A DNA stretch of 64,000 bases from Anoplopoma fimbria (taxonomy: Eukaryota; Chordata; Actinopteri; Perciformes; Anoplopomatidae): positions 10,334,976-10,398,975 of the forward strand of contig NC_072467.1 in the NCBI RefSeq assembly GCF_027596085.1, given 5' to 3'. Under the pieces are notes generated by a model that worked only from the letters and a program-made list of their open reading frames with translations, searched no databases and was not told the DNA's origin. Shown piece after piece: positions 24,901 to 37,416 of this stretch. Numbering within the stretch: position 1 is the first letter of the stretch; every line of letters begins with the position of its first letter. The position numbers were made by a program, and so were the translations under genes.

Positions 24901-27600
24901 ATCCAATATCTTACACAAATAGGGTGGGAAACGGCGGGTAATTATTCCCCGCCATGTTAAGTGAATATCGATGGATAATGTGGCGATGTGGCTAAATAGA
25001 GATCGAGGAGAACCAAGACAATTATTTTGTCGGCGCGAAGGCACGAGATGACAAGTGTTGTTAGAAGGTTGACAATGAGACAACGCTAAGACAACTGGCT
25101 TATCTGAACAGACTGACTCACATTAAGACAGAGGGAGACTGAAAGCCTTTGACCTTCAGATTTAAAAGCTGTTGATAGAATAGGAGCAGATATCACCAGC
25201 TCTGAGCATACAGAGGATATCACTCTTTTGACAAAGATACAAGGAGGAGAAGAAGAAACCAGCTCTCCCCTCCCAATCTAGGCCACCTCATCATTTCTAT
25301 TTTTCCATTTGTCCTCTATATACGGTCCAGTATTACCGGGTGCCATTTCATTTCAGACATGTACTAGGGAGAGAAAAAGGCTTTCTCAGCTAATCCTCCT
25401 GCCTTAGTTGAGAAGGCATCCTTTCAGTCTGAGCACACCTGTGGGAGACCGTTCTCTCTGTCTCCGTCTCCCCCCCTCTCCCGCAGAGTCCAGCAGTCTG
25501 CCTCAGAGGAAGAGGGCCAAGAATCTACCAAAAAAATCGATTTATTGTCAACGGCAGATTTAGTCCGGGACAATATCTAGCTGGTCCATACAAACATAGA
25601 GAAACACACACAGACAGGCACACCAACCCTCTAGAGTGGAACTCGAGACTTTCCATCCCAATCTTTCCCCTCAAACATTGCACTCAATAACGGCAAAACC
25701 AGCGCTGCAGAACAGAGTACAAACGAGCAAAAGAAAATCCCAGAATCTGAGAGCTCAGTGTGCTGTTGCGAATTTTCTGCCTTCCTGGATCACCGCGTCG
25801 GATCGTCAGCCGGGCTGCTTCGAAAACATACACACGGCAGCCCGCGTACACACAGACACGGGGGAACACACACAGGGCGCGCACCCACAAAGCAGCTGTC
25901 AGTCATTCCGCTGAGCTCACTCAAGATACTCAGAACCAGCAGCCGCTCAGTCAAACTTAAAAAAAAACTTGTTAGTGTCGCCTCCCCTCTAAGGAGCTTG
26001 AGGCGCTGGGTTTAAAACTACCTTGGAAACCTGTGAGCTATTGATCAGATCAATCCAAGTCGTGTTCTAGACACACAAACAGTCGTGTTTGTCCCAGAGA
26101 GGAGGGAGATGAGCTATACTGACTTTTTCAGTCTCTGCAGCAGTGAACCAATGTCAAGACGGGAAACCTTAAAAATCCAAAAGTGCTCCAAATAATCTGT
26201 AGGCAATGTTTTTAAATGGACACACTTTTCCAGAGTGGAAGGGTGGAGAATTTATTGCCACTTATTTCAATTTATTTTTGTCTTTTATAAACAAGCGGAA
26301 ATGTTTTGTTCAAGGTTCATTCAGGTACAAGGAAATTACGCTTTGGTAACTACGGGTGAAAAGCAGCAAGAAAACATGATGAAAAAAATAAACAAGCAGG
26401 AAAAAATGCACAATAAAAGATAATAAATACTAGAACAGTATTGCACGGTGAGTTAGATGTGTATGATAAAGTGCTAGGGTGCATTAGTAGAAGTTTTGGG
26501 GGGGTGGGGATTGGGTAATTTTTTCAGCTATGAAAGGGAGTGATGGAGGCTATAGCTCGTATATAAAAATAAATTAATTGCATCACTGTTTAGTCCCCGT
26601 TTTATTGCTTTCAACGCAAGCTTATTCAGCTGGAGTTATTAATTGTTACACAGGCTGTGACAGCTCAACATGAGTTCAAATGTAGACTGAGCTGCCATTT
26701 GCTTGTTTAAGTTTGTATTGTGTTCACATATTAGTTCCCAGTGACCCCAATCTTCAAAAATCTGCAAAGTCATAATCTGTTTATTTAACCTCTGCTTATC
26801 CTCGTTTTATTTTACTAATTCAAAACCATTCTACTGTGTAATTGTTTAGTCTGCAAGACTTGTTAATGTATTCATAAAAAAAAAAAAGGCTTTTTGATTG
26901 GCTGACCAAAACACTGCAGTCACAAGCCAATGTCTTTAAAATAATAAGATCATTCCTGTTTGGTTCAGATGGGAAGGAGAGCATTGCTGTCAACGTCCTC
27001 GTCCAGCAGATCTACCATAACGTCAACTCAATAGTTATTTTACTTAGTTAATGATGAGCCTTTTTGAGATCTAACATCTCTTGACTGCTTTCAAGGTCAC
27101 ACATATATTTGTGCCTTTCTTTCTGTTTCTTGCTGAGCAACAGAGTCAAGACCCCTCTTCACATTTGGTTCTTGATTCATAAATAGTCCTGTATTGTATG
27201 ACTATCCTCCCTGGACGACGAGAAAATAGACTCGTGCTGAGCTAAGGGTATTTGAGATCTTACATACAAACAAAACCAAGCAAGACCTAAGAGTAAAATA
27301 CAATAATTAAACTGCCAGAGAAATACAGAGTATCTCGAATAACCATAACAGCTCCACGGTGATCTTCAGCGAGAATACCTCAACCCGATATCACATCCAA
27401 ACGTGACACCTGACAGTGTAACCATCTTTTCTGCCGTTGTGATAGCTGGATGGTCCAGCCTCAGTTATGCTGATCTACAGACCGGGAGCTCCATGCAGAG
27501 TCTCATCAATAACTCATAGAGCAGCTCATTTCAGTGAGCAACCTCCATGCCTCGCAGTCACTTCCTGCTAAGCGTGAAACAACGCTGGCGCTGGGGAGGA
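24901..27600. other. Unique noncoding stretch
   Basis: No gene was recognised. A strong pyrimidine tract ending in CCGCAG (25481-25486) is followed by 68 open codons without a recognisable domain. A short A run sits at about 26877-26887. The rest is AT-rich unique sequence. Confidence 0.45.
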
Positions 27601-28340
27601 CTTGTTAAAAATATATCATCTAGAGAGACGGGGCACTCGCTGGAGAATACATAAGCAGGTGCGTTTGTCAATGCCGCCCGTGTTCATTAATGTATGTATG
27701 CGTGTTCACGGACACACGTGTGCGGTAATAAATGTGCCTACTATATTCTGTCTGTGTGTTTTTGGAGGCAGCGCTGCTCCAGCTTCACTCCCCTGCAGGA
27801 CCTAGCCACAAAAATAGTCCTGTGCCACAGACAGCACGTCACAACAGTGAAGGGGCCAGATAACGATGCAGGTTCCTGTCATGTTTCATGCATTCTGATA
27901 AGGGCGGCCAACGCAGGAGGATTATCTAGGAACGAGGCGAGCGGCCTACGGGGTTGGCAGGATGCAGCAACCAGTGGACCGTGTTGGTACGCGGCCCTCC
28001 TCTCGACACGTTCACTGTACCACAGTGCAAATAACGGCTCGCAATGGGGCTGCACTGACAAGACAGGTGACCATTTAGAGTGTGGACGACACATTCCGTG
28101 TTCCGGCCGCTGTGTTTTAAAGCACGGATCATTTTGGAAACATCTTGCATGGGAGCCCTTCCAACGATATCCAATGATATTATGAGAAGGTACTGTCACG
28201 GGTCGCCGAGCGCGTCATTGCTGAATAAAACGCAGCTATAATTCCACTTTATTAGCCTTAATTCTGAGGATAAATATAGGTTTAGCAAGAAAGGCCTCAC
28301 AGAAATACGAGGCGTGTAAATTATGGGTGAATGCCTCTGT
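27601..28340. other. GC-richer unique block with overlapping open frames
   Basis: A plus-strand frame of 163 codons (27694-28185) and a minus-strand frame of 106 codons (27879-28199) overlap. I recognise no domain in either. The plus frame is rich in Cys, Ser and His and has no plausible signal or fold. Base composition with scattered CpG would fit a conserved noncoding element as well as a lineage-specific exon. I prefer noncoding. Confidence 0.25.
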
Positions 28341-30947
28341 TCTGACAGATAGCATTACTCAGTGATGCAGACCACTGAACCATCAATTTGTCCATCTGTT
28401 TCTTGCTCTGTCCTGTGTCTTTCTTTCTATCTTTCTTTCACACCCCTACACTCTTTCTTTCGGCTAATCCCTCCTATCTATCAACTTTCTCATTTTTTTA
28501 TTTTTTTATTTGGCTCTCATCTCTCTCAATCATCTTGTCTCTCAGATTCCTGTCCGCCATTTCTATATCTCAATCATCGGGGGCAAATTGAGGAATCATA
28601 CCTAATATCACACTGCAGTGCACTTCATTAATGAAAAAAGGGGGGACTCGTGTTGGAGCGATGGGATGGGTTGTCCTTTTTTCTGTCTGCTTCCCTCACT
28701 CCTTGCCTTCAATTGGCGGCTTGAATGTTTTCCCTCTCTGCCTCTGCTTGTCATCGGTACCTGGAGCTACAAATGACACGGTTATTATTCAGAGAGTTGA
28801 GTACAGCAGCGTGTTTGTGCATCGCTGACTGGTCACGTCCCAAAGACACCGCACGTTTTTGTCTGCTTGCTGGTTAAGTGGCTGTTTCTTTGTGTGCCGC
28901 CAGATGAGCTTGAGGTTTCAAGTATGCAACGGGCTCTCCGGGAGTTCACGGAAGTCGCTGCACATCCGCCCTGCCCTGTCCAACCCCATTGTGTCGACTG
29001 AGACGCTCTCACTGAGCTGCCTTCAATTATTCATTCCGAAAATCAAAGCGAGACAAAACGGATGGCAGCAAAAAGACATTACTTTCCACTCGGAGGGAAA
29101 CATGGTTGAAATTCATGTTGCAAGTCTTTTACATGAGGTGGAAGTTCAGCCGACAGTTATTAAGGTAAACACAACGCTGTGAAAACAAGCTCAAATCAGA
29201 GCGTTAAAGGCTCACTGTGCACTTAGCTCCTGTGTTATGTTCTCATGTCTCTAAGGCATTTTTCCATTATTTAATGTTGAAGGACTGAGCTCTATGCATT
29301 CGTTTGACACTGTGTTTATATAGATATGGTTATGTGAGTGTGATTGCTGAAGCCTGTGTAATAAGTCCAGTCTGTCCTCCCTTTACAGTACCCTGCTCCC
29401 CTTTCATTCCCGTACCCCCTACCTCTGAGCCCCGCGGCGGCCCAGCTTGGCGGCACCGGCGCTCCTCGTTAATCACACAGTGTCAGGCCTTTAATAAGTC
29501 CTTGACGGGGTTTCGCCGTGAACGACACTCTTTATCAAAGGTTTACACTGCCAGTGTGTCCTGGAGAATGATTGATCCCAGCAGGCTCGGGTGTGCCCTT
29601 CATGCAGACTGACGGAGCAACACTCACACAGCCGGCGGTACACAGCGATGTCAGAGGTGCATGGACATGTGTGGGGACTCATGTCTCCGTGTGAGGGCGG
29701 AGAGTGTGTGTTTGGCTGCTACGCATGGGTGATGGATACTTCTGCTCCTGATCCATTCCTCCCCTCACCAACCCCACATGAACCTGCATCTCCGAATGTA
29801 TAAGACTGCCACTACCGATGCCGTGATGAAGCGATGTTTTAACCTTGCCTGCCTGTGGCTGGAAAGGAAGCGGCCAATCCACTTAACAAATTAAGTAATA
29901 TCAGCAGCAATCGGTTGGCCTTGTCATTTTAGTTATGGGCATTACACTGTAGCCTTTGTGAAGCATTATCAGAGCTCTGCTGGCCTTGTCATGAGGGAGG
30001 CTGGGAAACTGAAAGGATTTCGTTGAATCTCAAATCCATCACATCCAAACAGTCTGACCGGTTCCTCAATCTGTCAAAATAAGACATACATAAGACAGAG
30101 AAGGAAAGGCGCTTGCTGCAGTGTGCTCCCTCTCTCTCCCCGGGGTATTATGCACAATTTAACCCCAAGTTTTTAAATGTTGTTTTAATGCATGAAAAAA
30201 AATCTAATTTAGATATTATTGAGGACAACAGTGGTTAAGGAAACAACACATACGTGCCAAACAATTATGTTGAGGAAGGGAAGCTTTAAATGTTAGATTT
30301 AATGCAGAGCCTAGTTATCTACAAGGTTGAAGATTTCAAATCATTTACAAACCTACCGAAGTCACAGCTCCAATCCATTACACACACCACCTTCAGCCTA
30401 GTATTTCTGAAGTGGGAACAAAAGATTCACTCTCTAATTTGATACAGTTTTACATACAGTATCTATGCCACTTTGAAAAGGCCACAATAGGGCTACATAA
30501 AAATTGTGGAAGATGGTTGATAAAATGTGGAATAAAACACTCAGCGATTTATCTAAAAACATTAGATAAAAAGAGAATATCACAGATAAGGAAACACAGG
30601 TAAAGGAGAAAGATTGTTTGACTGCACTCTCACTGATTATCCATTCATTTCTGAATATGGACAAATGTGCTGAGATTAAGTGAAAATTTGGATAACTTGG
30701 TGGAAGTCACATTAGAAACACTGTATGGTTTTTTTTTAACAAGTATGCCTGGAGTTAAATGGTGTTATGGTCATCACTGATCTCCACTGTTGGGTCCAAT
30801 AAAAGCAAATCGGCTACACTCCATTCATTATCGTGAAGTAAAACACAGAATAAGCATAACGAGAAATTGTATAATAAGGAGAGCCATAATTAAATGAAGT
30901 TTTAAATAACGTAGTTCGGGAACAATGACCACGCCCTGAACACCTAA
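28341..30947. other. Unique noncoding stretch
   Basis: Pyrimidine-rich patch at 28385-28570. A small CpG-bearing patch at 29420-29530 (CCCCGCGGCGGCCC and nearby) could belong to a regulatory element. No gene or RNA was recognised. Confidence 0.45.
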
Positions 30948-31095
30948 TTGGCTCTGCACAAAGTATTTAAGCATGACAAATCCATCCACTTCCTCCTTGA
31001 CTCTGTTTTCTCATCCCTCCCCCCCAACCCCTTTTTTTATTCATTTACCATTCATCTTTCTCCCTCTTCTCTCCTACCTTCTCGCTCTTTCACAG

Positions 31096-31433
31096 GATTA
31101 CAGGAACAACGGGGGACTCTGCGCCACCTGACCTTCCGGAGAGACAGCCCCCACCCAAGAGTCTCCAATCCCCCTGTTCCTGCCAGCCACCGGGCACCAT
31201 CGCTCTCCTCCCACCATCAGTCATCAACCTTCCTTACCCTCCCTGCTTCTCTACCCTACACCCCTCCTTCCCTCACCCTCCATCCCTTACCCTCATCCCT
31301 TCCTCCCACGACCCCTACCCCCTCATCCCTCGACCCCTACCCCCTCATCCCTCGACCCCTACCCCTTCATCCCTCGACCCTTATCCCTTCATCCCCTCAT
31401 CCCTCCAACCCCTTCCCTAACTCATCCCTCTGA
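31096..31433 (+). CDS. Candidate 3'-terminal exon, Pro/Ser-rich, unidentified
   Basis: A 40-base pyrimidine tract ends in TTTCACAG (31088-31095), a good splice-acceptor match. The following frame is open for about 112 codons to TGA 31431-31433. It begins LQEQRGTLRHLTFRRDSPHP, a non-repetitive stretch of mixed residues. It then becomes Pro/Ser/His/Leu-rich across a 22-base minisatellite. An AATAAA follows the stop by 11 bases and a GT-rich stretch follows that. Acceptor, open frame, poly(A) signal and GT-rich element in the right order are what a short last exon shows. Against it, I recognise no family, no upstream exon is visible, and pyrimidine-rich DNA easily imitates acceptors. This could be chance. 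Confidence 0.25.
31309..31396. repeat. 22-bp C-rich minisatellite, four units
   Basis: Four units close to CGACCCCTACCCCCTCATCC plus CT, at 31309, 31331, 31353 and 31375. The first two are identical and the last is the most diverged. CATCCCT-type partial units continue on both sides. Because 22 is not a multiple of three, each unit is read in a different frame. Confidence 0.92.
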
Positions 31434-31444
31434 CTCACATTCGT

Positions 31445-31450
31445 AATAAA
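31445..31450 (+). terminator. Possible polyadenylation signal AATAAA
   Basis: AATAAA lies 11 bases after the stop of the candidate exon. A GT-rich run at about 31477-31515 (GTGGTCTTTGTTAGTG and on) sits at the distance expected of a downstream element. AATAAA is common by chance in AT-rich DNA, so only the arrangement gives it weight. Confidence 0.3.
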
Positions 31451-34129
31451 TCAGTCATAACCTATCTCGTGATAAGCGTGGTCTTTGTTAGTGAATTGTC
31501 TTTGGTTTCTTTGCGAGCTAAAAAAAAGTGCATTCCTTTGGAATATTAAGTACCTGGGGTGGGCGTTTTATGATTTACTAAGAACAAAGACCAAGATTCA
31601 AAAGTAAATTCAAGGCAAATGTCATTGTATCACTTTTTGTGAAAACAACACAGAAGAACAAACTCAGCACAAGAAAATACTCGAGACTTTGAGTACCAAG
31701 TCCCTGGCATTATTCCATGCAAAAGAAAAATCCCATAATGGTTGATGGTATCAGTGCCAATTGTACCGGCTGACCTGTTTGTAAATGGCAGTGCTGGGAC
31801 ATGAATGGCCCTGGGAAGTTCTCTGAATGAAATCAAAAGAGAACAATTTGAAAGAGGCCGCAGGCGACGCAGCGATTAGGACACTGACTGTGAGGGCCTA
31901 CAATCTAACTTTACTTTCTGACCTCAACTGTCTCTCTCTCACTCTCTCACTCTCTCTCTCTCTCACACACACACAAAAAAACCTCCGACATGAGGTGGTT
32001 GACGCACCATCTGGTGGAATGGGCAGGGAGACAAACGGAGAGATCGAGTGGGAGGGACGTTAAACAAGTGTGTAGTGGTTCAATATTTGCCTGCTCTGTC
32101 CCTGTGTGATTGTACTTTTGTCGAGAGACTCTCTCGGCTGTGAAGTCTGTCCACATTCCCAGCAGTGTCCCCTCCCTCAGCCCTGCAGGTCGCTGCCACT
32201 CGGTCTGTGCAGACACAATGCTCAGATAGCCATGCCTTTTTGTTCCGAGGAACAAAAAACAGCACCTGCTCACAGAGGCCTTCTCTTATTGTTCCTCCAG
32301 ACCTTTAAGCCGAGGTGCGCCTCTGTAATCATCTCTGTAACAATAGAGAACCGTAGTATTTATTTTGTCCCCTGACCAATGCTGCAGCTATTGGTTTCTG
32401 GGACCGATATCGATGCAGGTAAACAAACAACATGCTAAATTGTACAAGACTGGCTTCCCACTGCTGAAGCCTACAGCAAGGTGGAGTGAAAAGTGGAGGT
32501 GTAGTTTATGTAAATGTGTGTAACCCACTGTAACCTTCTTGTAGAAACGGAGCAGTGCCTGATCAAACTATTGCTGTAATGTCTTTTCAGATTAACGGCC
32601 TACATAAACTGAATTCTGTCCATTGTGTGCAGGAGGTAGAGTAGATATTGATCAATGCATATGTGGAGTAATAGATGGAAGTAGAAGGGAAATGAAAGGC
32701 AGTGCTTAAAGCCACTATTCAAAGGTGAAATAACTACAATTTCACATCTTGGCTCCAGGGTCCCTTGTGTTGCAAACTGAGGGTGTTTACCTGGTCAAAG
32801 CTCTGAAGGCTGGCGAACAAAGGAGATCTCATGTAGTTGGACAAAAGAAAATGCATTAAATGTGTTGTGATGAGAACAGTAGAAGAATGAAAGGCAAGGC
32901 AAGGTTGAAAGGATAAAAGCAAAATTGCTAAATGTCAGATATACCTCCACTGAGGTTTGTATTTACACGTGGAACTGAATGCGAAAAATGTTTTGGAATG
33001 ACAGGATGCAAAAATTTGTTATTTTTCAGTTTTGATGCTAGAGGGTTACATCCCATAGCTGTATTTTGTATCCCTCAAGCTTTTGGTTCCTTTGTTTACG
33101 TAGATTCAGATTCTTACACTGCTCAGTCATCTTTTCTTGAGTTTTGAAGAATAAGGTACATATTGCAACGTTATCTGCAGCATGGATCCAGCTTTGATGC
33201 TTAAAAAGCAGCGAGGGTTTCTACAATACATAGTTTAAATTGAAGGCAGCTGCTTAGAGCATTCTTTGACGATGTCAAAATGTCTCACATTCTGCCCTGA
33301 GGGATGCAGCTACACAAAGACATACATTCATGTTTGAGGGCACGCATAACCACACATTCAAAGAACTCCCCCAAAAATTGTTAACTTCCTGTGTCCAGCG
33401 ACAGTTGTCAAAATGGGTCTGCTAAAAATGTATAAACAACAACAAGACTAAAAAGGGAGGGCATGTAACTTAGAGTACTTTTGCAAACTTAATGTAAGTT
33501 AAGCAATAGTAAATGTTATATATTATTAGCATGCAATTGGCTTTCAATTGTCCATGACGGAGAAGAAAAAAAAGATTGTGTTTGCTGTCAATTGCAGTGC
33601 TTAGAAAGAAAGAATTGTCAGGTCAGACTTTTAAGAAATTGTAATTGGCCAAGAAAATTACAATCTGTGCAACTCTACCGTTTGTGTTTCACATGTATGG
33701 GCTTACTACAGTAAATTCACTTGAACCTACTCAAGAGACTCATGCAGACTGGCCTTTGTGCTTTACCGACCATTTGCTTCATAACTAAATCAAGTTTTCA
33801 GGATACAGTATATTCTCCAATAACAAATGGTTACAGCAAGTTAAGGGCTGGTTTTTGAATGCTGAGAAATCTAGTATTCCCCATGCATATTCTACTTAAG
33901 GCAATAAAAAGTAAAGGTACAGTGTTTCCTACACGCCCAGAAGCAATATTTCAATTTTAACTTTTGTGTTTACTTGGAGACGTAAAACAAAGTTTTAGGA
34001 CAACCACACCATGAAATCTAATTTAACCTTTACATTTTACGCCTTGGCATTGGAATCCAGCATTCTAACTTTAGCCCAAACCACTTCTGCACAAAAATCC
34101 TACTGAATTTCACAGCCAGACGCCACCTA
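31451..34129. other. Unique noncoding stretch with a CT/CA tract
   Basis: No gene was recognised. A compound CT then CA tract occupies 31931-31974. The rest is AT-rich unique sequence. Confidence 0.5.
31931..31974. repeat. Compound (TC)n(AC)n tract
   Basis: Interrupted TC repeats followed by a short AC run. Confidence 0.85.
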
Positions 34130-34450
34130 TTAATCGTCTCCCCCCGACCCCCTTTAGCTGAACAAACATCTTACACATACTATATTCATGGCTAATATGT
34201 GGTTAGAGTGGTAGTTTGGATGCCTTTTTACCACCATTAACGCTTGGACTTGTCAATCTGTCACCCGCATCAACTAATAGCCCCCTTTTTGACAGCACCC
34301 ATGACAGCAGATAGCAATAGCTAATTCAAGGCCTTAGGCACTTGTCAAGCGACAGAGATCGATAGCAGCCTGTCACACAGTTTCAGTAAAATAATGGACG
34401 AGAATGACGCTAGCTCGTTAACAGATCAAACACGCCGTTAGCCACAGCGG
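34130..34450. promoter_or_regulatory. Possible regulatory element with four CTGTCA/TGACAG sites
   Basis: CTGTCA at 34258 and 34370 and TGACAG at 34290 and 34302 lie within 118 bases. This hexamer is the core bound by MEIS/TGIF-type TALE homeodomain proteins. The surrounding sequence is unique with scattered ATTA words and lacks open frames of note. Regulatory function is an inference. Confidence 0.3.
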
Positions 34451-36799
34451 CGGTTCCTTTTTCACACTGCTAATCTAAGGCTTGACCTAGTCATCAGTTA
34501 GCTCATGTATGTAGGGGATGTTAATGGATGTTCCTGAGATCCAAGCATGTCAAACGCCGATCGTCCCCGGAGCCGTGGGCTGTCGCACTGCCACATGTCA
34601 AACCCCTTGATGTACGAGCCACTTTCTCTCTGCTTTAATGCATTTAAATGGAGCTGTGAGTCCAGCAGGACCGGCCCAATTTCAAAACCAGCGGTAACGG
34701 CCGAATCTCATCTACTGCCCTGGTGGACGGAGCGTGTACATAGGAAATGAAATTGAAAATCCATCAGGCGCACTCAGATGTACACACACACACACACACA
34801 CAAGGCTTTTTCTTTAACAAACTCTCTCTATTGCACACACACACACACACACTCTCACGCTCACACACACACTTACAGAGGATCATATCTCACATTTCAA
34901 AGTGTTATAATAATAACGGATGTGTGATGAGCTGCTGCATGATGTAGAAAGCTAATCCAAGCAAAAAAAATTGATTTACTCGAGTAATTGAACTACAGTC
35001 AAAGAATTATGAGGGTAAAAGAGCTCCAGACTGCACTCGGCGTAAAGGTATTCTAACCTTGAATTTAATTAAAATCCTTTTTTCTCCTGTAGACTCTTGA
35101 AAATCACAGAGTCAGCCTTATTCACATTACTCGCAAAGAATTCATTTAATTTTTTTGAATAAACGTGCTGTTGATACGAGCGCCTTCTATGATATTTACC
35201 ACTGAACGTATGGATATGCTTAAAATGTAAATGAAGTAGGGTATTACGTCAAAGACAATTATATATCAAGTAAAGGTACTCATATCACTCGGGAAATAGG
35301 CATAGATCATGTTACTGAAACATTGTAAGTAGAAGGCAATGTTGTTTTGTGTCATAGCCTACACTTATATTGGGTTGTGTTTAGTCTCTTAAAGAAATGT
35401 TTTCAGTTACTAAGGTAGTTTTGTCAAAACCAAACGGCAGCTTCAACAAAGCATCGAGGCAAAATTACATACATTTGCTTAGCAATTTACAGAGTCCTTG
35501 TACATTCACCCACAGGCCCGTCACCATGCTCAAGCAGTAAAAACTACAGCATATCCAACACCAACCATCAACGTCACCCATAAAGGTTGAAACACAAACC
35601 AGCAACAACACCTCAGACTTTAAATCTTCCAACTAAATATTTCGCCCTCCCTGTTTTTGGCTGATAACAAACGACGGACAACAGAGCTGTGCACGTACTC
35701 CCCAGACACTGGTTTGAAATAGTGCACGTATGTGTATTTGCGTGGGTGTGTGCACGACTGCTTTCATTAAAAGAGCACAAACATTTTAGAACCCGTCTTG
35801 TCCTGCCAACACCTGCCTTCCTAAGTGAAACAGTACATCCACAATGGACTTGAAGGAGCAGAGGGAGACATCACTGACTTGCCAGTGACATGTCGGTTTG
35901 GCTCACTGTCACTGAGGAAATGTCAGCAGAGCACACCATCGCTTCGCAACCAGCTAGACAAATGTCGTTCTGGCAGCAAGGTTCTGTGAATGTTTGAATG
36001 GTTGGTTGACCCTGCATCTGTAAGCAGTCATGTGTCTGTTGTAGTGCACTGCTTTAGAGGCCAAGGTTAGGGATGATTTGACTTGAGTCAATCTACAGTT
36101 TTTAAATTAAAATGCCTTTTTCTAAAATGTCAACATGTTTGTGTGGAAGGGGAAAGCTTCTGCTTTGTTTCTTGGGTACGCCTGAGGCTCCGCTCCAAAG
36201 CATACAGTACTACTGGATCTGTCTCAAAGCCATGTTAGAGACTAGCACCAGCGTTTCACATGGTCTAATTTAACAGGATGTACTGAACTGCAACATGAAT
36301 GGATGAATTTTAATTCCTTCAATTATGCAATGCAGTTCTTTTTCATATCAATAATAATTTCCCGCTTTATCATTTTCCTGTTTTCCTGTTTTACTGTGTT
36401 AACCACAACTTCTGAATCATCAACATACAAAGGACAGTATATATTCACATATGCATCATTTTTAGGTGAGCCTAAACTGGTAGACATTGTTGTGCCACAA
36501 GGTACCATAACTTGATGTTAATATACTGACTTTCAAAGCAAAGTATGGACACTGACCTTGATTTTAGTTCCATGGAGAAAAAAAAAATCCACGACCGGCC
36601 TTGAGAGTCAAGAACTGTGTTTTAGAGGAAATAACTTGTTACAAAACGTAAAAACCTCCAGCAATTAGCAAAGCCACAGAATAAGTCCTAATGATGAGAG
36701 TATTTCACACAAAGGTGGTTATAAATCTGTCTTCACTGGATGTTTCACAGTAGCAATGACTGTCCTCACATAAAAGGGGCAAGGGTCCGCTTGGGACAA
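34451..36799. other. Unique noncoding stretch with short CA runs
   Basis: Short CA runs at 34782-34802 and about 34834-34850. No gene, RNA or transposon was recognised. Confidence 0.5.
34782..34802. repeat. (CA)10 microsatellite
   Basis: Short pure CA run; a second similar run lies about 35 bases downstream. Confidence 0.85.
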
Positions 36800-37416
36800 C
36801 AGGCTTTTTTCACGGTCGCCATTCTGACACGTTGTAGCAGGAGGAGTCAGGACGCAATTAATAACATTAACAACGGCTAAATCCCACGTTCTTCCGCTGT
36901 CAGTTACAGGGTTCTGGGATTGGGATTGCTGGCGGGGTTTAATTCACCCACAGAGCCATCTTTAATGTTATCGGTCACACCTGTGCTTCTCCTGCTACAC
37001 CAAGTCAAAACATCTGGCATGATGAAGGCCTATTTAAAGTCTCTTAATTCTAACCCTGACAGACACATTGTTGAGGGTTGGTTCATACACCTGTTTCCAT
37101 TTTGCATCTTGTTCCAAGTACTTACATTCAGCGTGCCCCGAGTCAACAGCTGTATAATAATTTGTCTCCTCTCTCATTACCAAAGAGCAACGTACAGAAC
37201 ATTTAGCCAGAAAAGCACAGGTGTAAAAAATAAAATTAAAATAAAATTGCTTACTGATTTTGTGCATGCCGGCTCCATGTCAGACTTTCATGGCTTGCTG
37301 AGACATTTGAATGGAATAGAATGGAGCCATCGTTAATGCTATTAGTAACACCTGTGCTGCTCCTACTACAGTAGTGTTATGACAAGACAAAATGGCTGTG
37401 GTGAGAAAAAGGCTCA
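36800..37416. mobile_element. Nonautonomous DNA element (MITE-like) with long TIRs and an internal TIR copy
   Basis: The left end (CAGGCTTTTTTCACGG, then GTTGTAGCAGGAGGAG, then AATAACATTAACAACGGCT) is matched in inverted form at the right end (GATGGCTCC..., GTAGTAGGAGCAGCACAGG, TTTTTCTCACC read on the minus strand). The imperfect terminal inverted repeats span roughly 100 bases. A further copy of the right arm lies inside at 36953-36999 in direct orientation to 37324-37370. There is no coding sequence. I have seen this wording in dispersed teleost repeats. The superfamily is not determined, as no clean target duplication is visible. Confidence 0.6.
36953..36999 (+). repeat. Internal copy of the MITE right-arm sequence
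   Basis: About 47 bases starting GAGCCATCTTTAATG and ending CTCCTGCTACA match 37324-37370 with few differences. It ends abruptly, suggesting nested insertion or internal duplication. Confidence 0.75.

Noticed and set aside
31309..31396. Regular 22-bp units considered as a CRISPR-like array
   Set aside because: Units are head-to-tail without unique spacers, C-rich, and in eukaryotic DNA; this is a minisatellite.
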